NCBI RefSeq assembly: GCF_033958435.1
Contig: NC_134167.1
Location: 3,430,001 to 3,494,000 of the forward strand
DNA from: Carettochelys insculpta
Lineage: Eukaryota; Chordata; Testudines; Carettochelyidae
Direction of reading: 5' to 3'
DNA: 64,000 nt
Below are positions 14,401 through 26,400 of this stretch, in pieces. Position 1 is the first letter of the stretch, and each line of letters starts with the position of its first letter. Position numbers and translations under genes: made by a program. Below the pieces are notes generated by a model. It made no database searches. It was not told the origin of the DNA and saw only the letters and a list, made by a program, of their open reading frames with translations.

Positions 14401-17400
14401 AGCAACCAAAAAGTAGCTGCTAAGGCATGTTGTGTGTTCGTCCTTTCCTGCTGTCTCCTGCAAATAACAATGCAGCATTACTTGGTGCAAGGTGCAGCTT
14501 TGTGTAGTCATTTGACATGCTAGGAGCCAAAGTATTTCAGGTATCATTGGCCCAAGCTATGGGTATTGTAGTGTTCTCTGCAGGTCAGATGGAAGAGAGA
14601 TTTGAACATAGGCTTATCCGTAAACAAGAGAGTGACTTGTGCTTTAGAAATTCCTTGAAAAAGTTCAAATGATAACAACCGAAGAGAACTCTGTTATAAT
14701 CCTTGTTAATGTTGATGCTCTTGAAATCTTGGACTGCACACCTGCTCTCTGAGATAACTTGTTTGGCTGGGTTTTTAGAAGGGCCAGCACACTTTGTTTT
14801 CTTGCCCTGGGGCATGTGTATATGTCCCCATTTAAAACGTCAGGACCTGATCAGCTGCATGTTCCCGTCTGATAAAAACAGCCAAACCCCTGGGTTAGAG
14901 TCTTACAATTTCTCCAGCTGAAGTTGGTAAATTACAGAGCAATGGAAACTTGGACTTTTCCTTTATTTCTGGCACTATGTTTAACTATTGGAAATAATGT
15001 TTTACCAGTAAAAATAAGTAGCAAAATGGCCTTAACAGAAATCAAGTCCTTTGGGGCGAGTGCATTGAATGTTGGGTTCTATTGTTTACCATTTGCAATA
15101 ATATAAACTTTTACTGATTTTGAGTTTCCCCTCTTTGTGGGGATGACAGGGAAATAACCACTCTACATTTCTTTCTCTCCAAGGAATGGGTCCCATTCAT
15201 CTAACTGAAGTGCACTGTATGGGGTTGGAGAAATCCATCACAGACTGCAGTTTCAATGCAGACACACGGGCTTGTAGCCATGGAGAAGATGCTGGTGTGA
15301 GGTGCAACATTCCAGCCATGGGTTTCCAGAAAAGGGTGAGAAGCCAAAATGCGGGGATGTAACAAGAGCCCAATGTGTTTGGTAATGTGATCTCTCTCGC
15401 TCTCTCTCTCGATACTTCTATGGCCACTTTCACTGTGGTATCCAAGTACCTATAGGTGTTTGTGGGAATAGTCATCCAAAGGAGGTTTTGGAAACCTAGT
15501 CCACACAAAACATTAGGAAATACACAACTGGGCATGATCCTGTATTGACAGTGAGAGGGACGTGGGTAACACTTTTAAAAGACCCTAAGTCCCATTTTCA
15601 GTAGTGACTTAGAGCCAGATTTTCAAAGGTACTTAGGCACCTAGGTACGTAGTAGAACTTCTCAAAAGCACCTTGGTGCCTAACTGCTGTTGGTGTGGAC
15701 TTGCCCACCCCAGCTGCTCTGGCTTCATTGCAAACCGTGCCATGTGCTGTCTGCTGGGAACGTCCTTTTCTAAATGGTCCCTTGGAGGTGAGCAGAGAAG
15801 ATGCTCTGCCGCCTGTGAGTCCATGTCTGTTCACATGTGGAACTAGGTCAGCTGGGAAATTCCAGGCAGAGGCTTTCAGAGAGCTGAATGGATCATTTCT
15901 CTCCCTGCAGCTGCGTCTCAAAGGTGGCCGCAACCCCTACGAGGGCCGGCTGGAAGTCCTCGTGGAGCGCAACGGCACTCTGAAGTGGGGCACGGTCTGC
16001 AGCCAGAACTGGGGCACGAGGGAGGCCTCGGTGGCGTGTCGCCAGATGGGCCTGGGCTTCGCCCGACACGCCTTTCAGGTACATCTCCTCCCTGTGTTAC
16101 ATGCTCTGCAGGGAGAGGAGTGAGGTGTCCTTTTGCTGTAGCCCTGTGTTTATCCACCAAGCAGGTACAGTACCTGGTGTGCTTCCCTCATGCTGCCCTG
16201 CCAGTTTACCTCAGCCCTGCACACCTGTGAAGTGCATGTCAGTTGAGTCTCCAGGGCCCACTCTGTCTTTGGCCTCCCTGCTGAGCATGCCAGCAGCGAT
16301 GGCGGTTGAGGTGACTGGCGTGTTTATCCACCAGGCTCTGTGGGGACCACTGTTCCACACAGGATTCCCCCATCATCAAACCCATGGAGTAATGGTTTTG
16401 CTCACAAGTGTAGAGAGACTCCATGGACCATTCCCTGGAGGTATTCAGCGCCTTCTCTCCCAGCAGTTTGTCCCACCGGCCAGCCACGGAGACAGGAGTG
16501 TACTTGCAGAAGCACTAAGGCATCCTGAGGGGTGGTGGTTGTGAGCAGCTCAAGGAAGTGTCTTTAAATCCCAAGGAAAGGCTTTGATGTAGATGAGACC
16601 TTGACTCAAGGCTGATGCCAGCTGTGCTCTGCTAGTAGGTTCCTGCTTTTCTCCATCTTCCAAAGCGAATGCATGAGCTCTGCAGGACTGCACTGCCCAC
16701 AGCCTTCATCCAGGGTGAATCCAAAATGCTCTGGTTTAGCCTTGCATGCACACCGCCTTACAAAGTGCATCACGCTGATGGGTGCAGGGCCAGGCTGCCA
16801 CCGTACCGGGCACCACAGTAGCCATAGAGATAGAGTAGCTGGAAGCCTAAGTGCATTGTGTCACCTCCGCATCCTACCACTGATCCAGGCCTGCCAACTG
16901 GGTTGGGCAAAGGGGACAGCTGCCCCAAGATCCAGCCTTCTTCAGCAGTGGTGGCAGCCGGCGCTCCGGGCCCCTTTGAAATGCTGGTAGTGCAGCTGTG
17001 CTGCTCCATGTGGCTGTGGGGTGCCCAGCACCACTGTTCCAGCAGCACTAAGGGTGACTACCCTTGGTCCTGCCCCTTGCAGGGGTGCAGAGCTGGGCCC
17101 CCTCCTACTTGGTCTTGGGGCCTGCGGTGGCTGTTGCGCTGGTCAGAGGGGCCTAGTTCTCCAGGTGTGCGGGGAGCGGGTTTTGCCATCGTTTCTCAGG
17201 CGCTGGCTCAGCAATCCACCTTCACAAGCTGCTGTTTTGGTTCTTTTTTGTTTATTTTCTTGCGCAGCTGCCAAGCTAAAGCCCAGGGCAGCTGCATCCC
17301 TCTAATACTGTCCTTCCCAGTTGCCCAGCTCTGTTGGCACGGCACCAGTAAGCCCGTTTGAAACCAGATATTTTCCTTTAGTTGGGGCCACCGGTATTTA

Positions 17401-20400
17401 GACTAGAAAAGAGCTTTATGTGAGACCAGAGTGCATTATACACAGAGGCACAAAGCAACAGTGTGGGGAACAGGAGTTAGCACTGTGTCCATAGGGTGGA
17501 CACATAGATCATTGCTAACAGGCTTAACGAGATGGTGGGTGGCCACAGCAGCAGTGGTCCGGACGGTTCCTGCTCTGCCAGGAACACAGAGTCCCGGCTT
17601 TGACACTTCCACAGAGATCGGAATAAGGTGATTTTTACTTTGCCCCTTGCAGATGCCACCAATGTCAGGTCTCAGCCAGTGGGAAGAAGTCTTGGGACTA
17701 CCAGACAAGGCGATGCCCAGTGACGAATAACCTTGTCAAGGAATCTGGCTGGGTGGGACCTAGCAGCATTGTTTTCCTCTGATTTGTACTGCTACAGTCC
17801 ATTTGGGGGTTATGCGGATACTGTTCACTATACTCAGAATCTCCTTCTTCTGCAGAGTTCCACCATAGCAAGATCAGGGCCCCACTCTGCTTGGTGCTAT
17901 ACCTAACTGTAGTGAAAGACACTTCCCGCCCATAAATCTTGCCATTTTAATAGGGAAGACTGAGGAAGAGAGTGTTATCTGCATTTTACAGGTGGGTGGG
18001 GACCAAAGACACACGAAATTGTGACTTGTCCATGGTCAATTGGCGAGTCAGAAGCGGAGCCAGAAACTAAATCGAGATCTTCTGAGATCCAGATGGGGTC
18101 TATAGGTGTTGGACCCTCCTTTCTCCTTAACCACTAAGTCTTGTAACTTCCCTGTGAGACTGAAATATGCGATACCTGGTTTAAGTAAGCTGAGCAGAGA
18201 GAGGCAAAGGGCTAACCTGTAGTTACACAGAGGCAGAGCTGGGAATAGGACTAGATGGGTAGGTGAGCTCTTCAGGGGATTTAACACATCTTCCATTCAT
18301 TTCAAATCCTGCTTTTAAAATCTCAGCTCAGGACCCCAGGATCCTAGACTCCCATTCTGCCCACTAGAGATGCTCCCCTCCTGGTCTCATTCCCAGCAGC
18401 CAGTACCTCACAACTTTTGTGTACAGCAAGCTACACTTCTGGACTGTACTGCTGATCCCCATCCTGTAGCCTAGGGGAGTTGAGGTCTGAAAGGATCTGA
18501 CCTTAAAGTAACGTCTTCTCTCTCTGTGACACTTAACAAGTTTGTTTCTGATAGAAAGAGTTTTGCTTCTAAATACCCTGCTTGTTTACTATAGTCTGGG
18601 TTTTCCAAATCTCAACCTTGCCAGGGTCTGAATCCCATTCTCCAGCTGACAGCATCTTGGCCTCACCCCAGGCCAGCCTGGCTGTTAATTCTTCCTGTGG
18701 TGTTAAGCATGCAGCAGCATTCTGGTCTCCTGCTGTCCCTTCCCAAAGTGCAGACATTTCAAGGCAGCTGTGGTATATTTACTAGGTGCCCTTCCTAATG
18801 TGTCTGCCCATCCCAACTGACCGAGAGGCTGAATTCATAAAGTGGATGGGTTGGGCTGCATGGAGATCTGGATGTAGAGCTGGACTACAGCAAAGCGGAA
18901 TTTAAACATAGCCAAAAGCAAGGAGTGTTTTTGGCCATGTTTAACTGTGAGCCATGCTCAGCATAAAGGACTCTGAGCCAGGAGTCCTGGGCGACATCTA
19001 CACCAGACTATTTTGTTGACAAAACTCGCAGAGCATCTACACACAAAATGCATTTTGCCGACAATCTGTTGACAGAACTTGGCACTTCCGCCAACAGCGT
19101 TCTGTCTCTCCGCAATGAAGAGCAACACCTTTGTCAACAGTTTCTGTCAACAAAAAGTTCTGTGTAGATGATCTGGGGGGGCCACCTGTCAACAAACTAG
19201 GCTCTGGTTCAGCAGGCAGCCCTGTCTGCTGAGCGTCCAGTTGGCTCTCTGTCAACAGACTGGCTAGTTCTTTCAGTCTCCTTTTGTGTGTGGACGTGAT
19301 CTGTCGACAGATGTTTTGCCGGAAGATGTCTTCCAACAGTGACTTCTGTTGACAGACTGCTGTAGACATAGCCATGGGTTCTACTCCCAGCTCTGGGAAG
19401 GAAGTGTCATCTGCTGCCTTAGAGCTGAGGACTGTGAGTCAGATCCCTCAAACATCTATTTTTTGTTCTGCAACATAGTCATTGTGTGGCCTTTGGCGAG
19501 TCATTTAATCTCCGTTAAATTATGCCTCCATATCCCTAGCCTACACAGTGCCAATAATATCTCCCAAGTAGTTGTGAAGATGAACCAGTTAAAAGGCTGT
19601 ATAGTGCTTTTTGTAAATGAAAAGTGCTTGGTGGTATTATAAGACCGACATCTGATCCTCTCAGATATCCAAGTGGCTTCACTACAACCAAAGACCAAAG
19701 GATGTTCCATTTTCTAAAATACCTACAATCAAACTGCTAAGAGGTGGCTATATCTAAATTGCACAAGCTGAAACACATAGTTCAGGATGGCGTGGTACAA
19801 TACCCATGTCAGGAAAACTGACTGCACACTTATGTGTACAATATAGGCACTTTCCTGTTCTTGCTACAGAGTTAAATTAACAGGACAAGAGCCCAGCAGC
19901 AAATCAAACAATGAAGTCTTGTATCCAATGAAATTTTGGGCAGCAGGGATAACTCAGTGGTTAGAGCATTGACCTTGTAAACCCAGGGTTGTGAGTTCAA
20001 TCTTTCAAGGAGCTTATCAAGGAAGTGGGGCAGGTTTGGTGATAGGTCCTGCTTTGAGTGCAGGGGACTGGACTCAATGACCTCTCAAGGTCCCTTCCAG
20101 CTCTATGTGAGATATGCATACCTCCACGTTTCATCATTGTCAGGGCAACTTGCTGATAACCTGTTACTGAAGAGGCCAATCTCTGACCAGGTTGAAAAGC
20201 CCAGTGCTATACAGATCAATGTGATAGTAAGTTTACAGTTAAAGCTGGGACACCTGGGATGCCTGTGAACACAGTTAGGTGTTGACAGAGTGTGCATGTG
20301 CTATTGGTTCCTCCTTTTTAAAATGGAAAAAGAAAAGCTTTCCCCTGCTAAATGGGCACAAATTCTCCGTTCGCTTCATGGATGGTAACTTACAGTTCTG

Positions 20401-23400
20401 TTACTTCCTGCACAGCAGACACTCCAGGGAACTATGATACCAGTAAGAAAAAGGAATTCCCATCCGGCTGTTTAAGCTGGAAGCGGCTCCAGACTAGGTT
20501 AATGTGCAGAAAGGCTGCAGAATTGCAAAATTCATGTTGTGCAAATGGTAGCCTGGCTCCAGGAGATCTAAACATGCCAGGTGGCCCATGGCTTAAGTTA
20601 GCACACAAATGTAAGGCCTTCCCATGTGCTCCCAGGACAGGGGTGTTGCCTTAGTCTTTGAAGACTGGGGCAAAGGTTTTCAAAAGTGACTGGTGCCTTT
20701 GGCTACCCAACTTTTGAGCTCTCAAAGTGGGTGGGAGGGCTGAGGTTTGACACGATGCTGAGCGCACATCTTCGGAAAATTAGGCCCCTTTAAGGTGATT
20801 CAAGTTTGGCAATCAAAATCACTGGTCCCTTTTGGAAATCCTGACCCAGGATTCAAACCTGGGTCTCCCCTGTGGTGCTGCAAATCATTAATAATTGGCT
20901 TTCCTGATTTCTGAAGTGAATAAATATGCGGCACAATGATAGATGTGGGGTCTTAGGTGAGCTTTCCCTCCCTTCAGAATAAGGACTTGTTTTGAGGGGA
21001 GCATCACCTCTCCAGGCAGATGAAATGGGCTCAGCTGCTCTGTCCAAATACACATGCAAAGGTGCTTTTCATTTATTCACATTTATCCCGCTGCCTCCGT
21101 ACACATTTGCCACTCCCCATGGTGAGTGTTATGGGATTCAGCGCTAACAAACAGATCAAATTACACCAGTGGGGTCGGTGCTCCTCTGATCTGTATGTGG
21201 ATGTCCTCTGTGAGAGGAGAACATGCACCTGCTGTCCGAACCACTGCAACCACATGACCCATTTCTCTCTCTCTCTTCCCAGGAAAGTTGGTACTGGCCC
21301 GGAGATGTCGACGCCAATGATGTAGTTCTGAGCGGTGTGAAGTGTTCTGGGACAGAGATGTCACTGATGCACTGCCAGAATGACGGCAACAAGGTGGAGT
21401 GCCCCAGAGGCGGCAGCCAGTTTGCCGCAGGGGTTTCCTGCGACTACAGTGAGTTGCCTGGATTTTCTTCTCCTCATGGTCAAGAGCCATAGAAAAGTGA
21501 CACAGATCAAGGAGCTTTCCCTTCCCTGGGACCTCCCTCGGGATGCGTGGGAGGAAAGAGGGAGCCTCCTACCACTCCAGGGGCCAGCTCTCTATTTTAA
21601 CATGCTGGCAAACTTTAGGCTCCGCTGCCTGGCTGAATAATAGAGTTAAATATTCAGAAAGCAATGGCAGGCACTTAGCTCTTTGTTTGCTCTTCAGTTT
21701 ATTGATTTTTCTTCTCTCTCTCAGGCTCGTCTTCAATCTCCACTTTCATTTCCTCTCTGGTCCTCTCATAACCGCTTTCTTCATCGTCTCCTGCACACCT
21801 TGTATTTGGAACAGCCTCCTGTTTCCCATGTGCCCTGTCTCTGCTGCTCCAAACCCATCCATTTGCCACTGCTTCCTTCTCCCCCATGACAACTCTGCAT
21901 TCTCCCAGGCCTGAGTCAGCTGCCTGCTGTCTTGTAGTTTACAGTGAAGCCCTTGGTTTCAGACCATGCAGAGTGTGGCTATGTCCTGCCTGCTCTAGGA
22001 ACGCACAGTGGGCAGCTCTGCCCATGGCTGTAATGGAGTGTGATTGGATCGGCAAACCATTGCTGTGGCGTGGATAAGATCTAAAGACATTTTTCTTGTA
22101 TTCCATTCCCCAATGCCAGCTGCCCCGGATCTGGTGATCAATGCCGAAGTGGTGGAGCGAACCTCTTACCTGGAGGACCGGCCCATGATTTCGCTGCAGT
22201 GTGCACTGGAGGAGAAATGCTTGGCCAGCTCTGCTGCAAACACATCCATTTCCACTGGCTACAGGAGGCTTCTACGCTTCTCCTCCCAGATCCACAACAA
22301 TGGGCAGGCTGATTTCCGTCCCAAGAACGGCCGCCACGCCTGGATTTGGCATGAGTGTCACCAGTGAGTGCTTAGGGTTCTCTGCATTTTGTGCTAATCA
22401 GGACTTATGCATCAGACACACAATCTACTCTGCTGCCCCTTGTTGGCTGTGAAAGGAATTGTGGGTCTCAGTCCCTTGCCTCATGGGCATGGGCCCATCC
22501 ACATTTCAAAGCCTCCAGGGCAACTCGCACGATCTGGCCTCTTCGAGACGGTTGAGCACTTATTGCTGTGCTGCACATGACAGCCACATGTCATGGAGAC
22601 CACTGGGGTAGGACTCAGATCCTTCTGCTTCACAAACACAGGCCTTGTGCTAACAGAGAATCCTCTGAACAGTGTATGGCCTATGACACACACTTGAGCA
22701 GTTATGATTCTGGCCAATAGCAAACACACCAAGAGAGTTTCTTACCCTATAAAATACTGGAGCCAGTTAGCATAATCATTTGGAAAATTGCTGTGGTTTA
22801 CTTTATTGAGAACAGAGAATTCACTGACAGACACCCAAAGTAGCCTGCCCTGAGACGGGAATCCAGAAACCTGAATGGTTCCATAACCCTCAAACAAGAG
22901 CTCTCTTCCTGATTGTCCTAAGCTAAGGGATAGATGCCAAGAATCATAGTATTGGAAGAGGCCTCAGGAGGTTTTCTAGGCTAGTCCCCTGCATTCAAGG
23001 CAGCCCTAAGTATTATCTAAACCATCCCTGGCACATGTTTGTCTAGCCTGCTCTTTAAAACATCCAGTGATGGACATTCCAAAGCTCCCTAGACAATATA
23101 TTCCAGTGCTTAACCGCCTTGACAGGAAGGTGGTTCTTATGTGAAACCTAAACCTCTGCTGTGCCATAATCCCATTGTTTCTTGTCCTGTCCTCAAGATT
23201 GAGTTGGGACAGGATAGCCATTTTCAAGTTATTAGGAAAGGGAGAAAAAGGGTTTTCAATCTTCTCTTCTCTAGACTAAGCAAACCAATTTTTTCCTGTC
23301 TTCCTTCAAAGGTCACATTTCTAGACCTCTACCATGCTGTCTGCTGAAGTTAAGCTAACTGGTCTGTAATGCCCCATGCTGTTCGTATTATCCTTTTTAT

Positions 23401-26400
23401 AGAGTGGCTCTATTTGCCTTTTCCCAGTCCTCTGGAATCTCACCTGTCCTCCATGACTTTTCAAAGAGAATTGCTAATGGCTCTTATCTCCTCAGTCAAG
23501 CTCCCAGAAAACTCTGCCTCCCTGTTCCCCATGGTCAGCTGGAATCTTCCTGTATCTCCTGCAATCAGCCAGTCCAGTTTTAATTAAAGAAAGTCCATCT
23601 TCTAGGTAGACTTTCATCTGAGTTAGGATCTCTGGGCCATCTTCCACCTAGGTTGGAGAGGGCAGGACCAGGTCCATAGCTGCACAAACTAGACTGAAAA
23701 TGAACAGGAGAGCCAGCATGGCAGCCAGAAAGGGAAACCAGTGTGTGGTTTACCAGTAGAAAGGAAACCCTGCTCCCCTTGTGATGCAGCTTTTAGCACT
23801 GTTCTGGGGACAGGTTTACACAGTCTGCCAAACTGCACGTGAGCATTTATAGGGAGGGATCACTAGGAAGGACTAGACTCTTCAGCAAGACAGCACATTC
23901 CAAAAAGGGCTCTTCTATCCAACAGACTCACTCCCAGCTTCCAGACCCTTTGTGGGCCGAGATGCAGCTTGTTTGCTTTTTTTTTTTTTTTCCCCTCTCT
24001 CAGGTTTTAGTAGTTGGTTCTTTCTCAAGGTGGCTCTGTTGTGAAGTGTCCCTGTGATTCCATAGGGACTAGTACAAAGAATGGCCCAATAGAATCCAAG
24101 CAGTGAAATGGCTGTGCAAAAGAAGCAGGGTTCTGCGTCTTTGGAAGACATCTTAAGTGAAAAGAAGCGAGGAGAGGTTTCAGCTCAGGAAGAGGCTTCA
24201 GGCCATCTGTGTGCCTGAAATTGGACTCTGTTTACATGGAGGAATATGAACTCTGTTCCTCTTCCTTCTTGCCAATCTGTAAGCACTGTAACATAAACAC
24301 TGGTTTGAATGATAGATCTGAAGAACTGAGTCAGACCCCAGGACTAAATTTTTTCAGGGCAGACAGCCAAAATAGGCGACTTCAAAATCATTGGCTTTGG
24401 CCACCACAGAACTCTCCTTTTTCCTCCCGCAGCCATCTCCGTCCATTACTGTAAGCCTCTGCTCAGCAGGCTTTTGAAATAAGAGCAGGACAAAAATGAG
24501 GAAAGCCCGCTAATGCCCAGGTGAAGGGAAACTTAAGAACATCCAGCAGCAGTTTTGGAAGGGGAAGACACTTGGGGAAAAAAACCCTCTTTCTATAGAG
24601 GAAAATGCCTTTTTTTTTAACTTCACTAAGCAATTTTAGTTAAATGAGTACACACCCAGGCTGGTGTTGCAAACGTCTGACACCATTAGGTAGCACCATT
24701 TGCCGAGAGAAGCCCTGATTTGTTTTTATAGGCAGAAGGCTAGTTCTGCTTTCTGTTAAATCCAACCACTTTTTAAAAAACTCTTCAGCAGTGTATTTTT
24801 TTGAATTAGGCTCTGTGCAGTTTCCCCAGTCCTGCAAGCAGGTCTGTGCAGACAGACATTTGTGCCCCAGATGGGCTCACTGGAAATCAGTAGGACTTAG
24901 CACTGATCTGCTCACAGCAGGGATGTAATGGCAGGAGTTGGGGCCTGGTTTGTTCAAGTACTCATCTCCTTGGTATCTGAGACTCTTTGGTTGGTACCAT
25001 GGTAGCAACAACCATGTCCTAGCACTGGTTCCAAGGAGGGGGATAAATTCTGATCTTCGCTACACTGATGTGGCTAAACTCTGACTGCGCTAAGCCCAGG
25101 CTTAACTTTAAGTCCATCTGTATTCAGCAAAACACTTACGTACAAGTCCTTCTGACTTCAGCTGGACTTAAACACATGTTCCTTTTTAGCCATGTACTTT
25201 GTTGAATCAGTGGCTTGATGCAGGGAATTCACTGTGGGAGCAGCACTCCCCAACCTGCTGTGGCTGGGTAGCAGCCTACAACTTTACACTCTGAGAGCCA
25301 GACACATTCACTATCCAGTTGGATGGAACCAGCTGAACTACAATCATGTTATAGAGAGCTGAAATTTGCCTGATAGCAGCAGCACAGAGCAGACAAAGCT
25401 GACTCTCCAGGCATCTAGTTAAAATTACAAAATGGATGTGTATGTGAAGCCAGCTGTCCCGTTTGAGACAAGTGAAATGAGCTCAAAAATGAATGTCCCC
25501 CATTCTGTTAATTTCCTGACAGTAACTTACCTGAGAGTCGTGTTAGGCGAGAGAGGTTCCATGAAGCAGGACTGGTAGGCTAGGCATGTTATGTACCCTT
25601 GGAACTAGGGTGGCTTGCTCCCTGAGATTCACCCATGGCCCCAGTCGCTCTCAGCCTCACGCTCTTTCTTGCATTGATCATCAGTACCCTCATGAGGAAG
25701 GGCAGCAATTAACCCTAGTTTACAGGAGAACTGAAGCCCAGAGACTGATGTGCCAAAGGCTCCCCAAGATGCCTATGGCAGAACAGGGAATTAATTCCAC
25801 ATTCTAGGTTAACACCCTACCGTCTCAACCATCCTTCCGCTCTAGGGGTTACACTGTACTTTTAAGATAACAGCTATGCTAACTAAAGATTTGTTTCTTT
25901 TTGTCTATCAGTCACTATCACAGCATGGATGTGTTCACACACTATGATCTGCTGAACCTCAATGGTACCAAGGTGGCTGAAGGACACAAAGCCAGTTTCT
26001 GTTTGGAAGACACTGATTGTGAAATAGGTACCTTTGCTATAGCCACGCGGTCCGGGAAGTTTGGCAACCTTGAAGGAGATCTCAGGATAGAATCAATTCC
26101 CTGCACAAAGACCCAACCATGTCCCTTAGCAGGAAGGATGGCAGACTTGCTCCTCGAAGAGCCATGATTGTTCATGAGGCCAAAGAAGACAGTGCCACTT
26201 GGCCTTCAAACTATGAAATAAGTTGAAATCTCTGTGCTTGCAAAAGGTTCCTTGTACCATTGCACTAAGAGTGACAGGCTTCTCGAGCCAGATATTCAAA
26301 AGAACTTTGCTCAGTGAGCGCAGGGCTCTTTTGAACAGCTGGCCTTACTTGTTTCATTGGAGTCAGCCCTGTACTTCTGAGCCACAGATCTGGGTGATTA

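Larger units (their letters stand above)
16079..21282. other. LOXL2 intron within SRCR4
   Basis: Intronic. It holds the MIR-like SINE at 17965, the MITE at 18990 and the tortoise SINE at 19941. The GC-rich part at 16860-17330 has open frames but nothing recognisable. Confidence 0.6.
22364..25911. other. LOXL2 intron before the copper-motif exon
   Basis: Intronic. It holds the CR1 at 22936, a poly-T run at about 23976-23990 and a MIR-like SINE at 25695. No exon seen. Confidence 0.6.

Noticed and set aside
19941..20113. A tRNA gene
   Set aside because: A and B boxes are present but the 3' half has no cloverleaf, and the tail matches the tortoise SINE.
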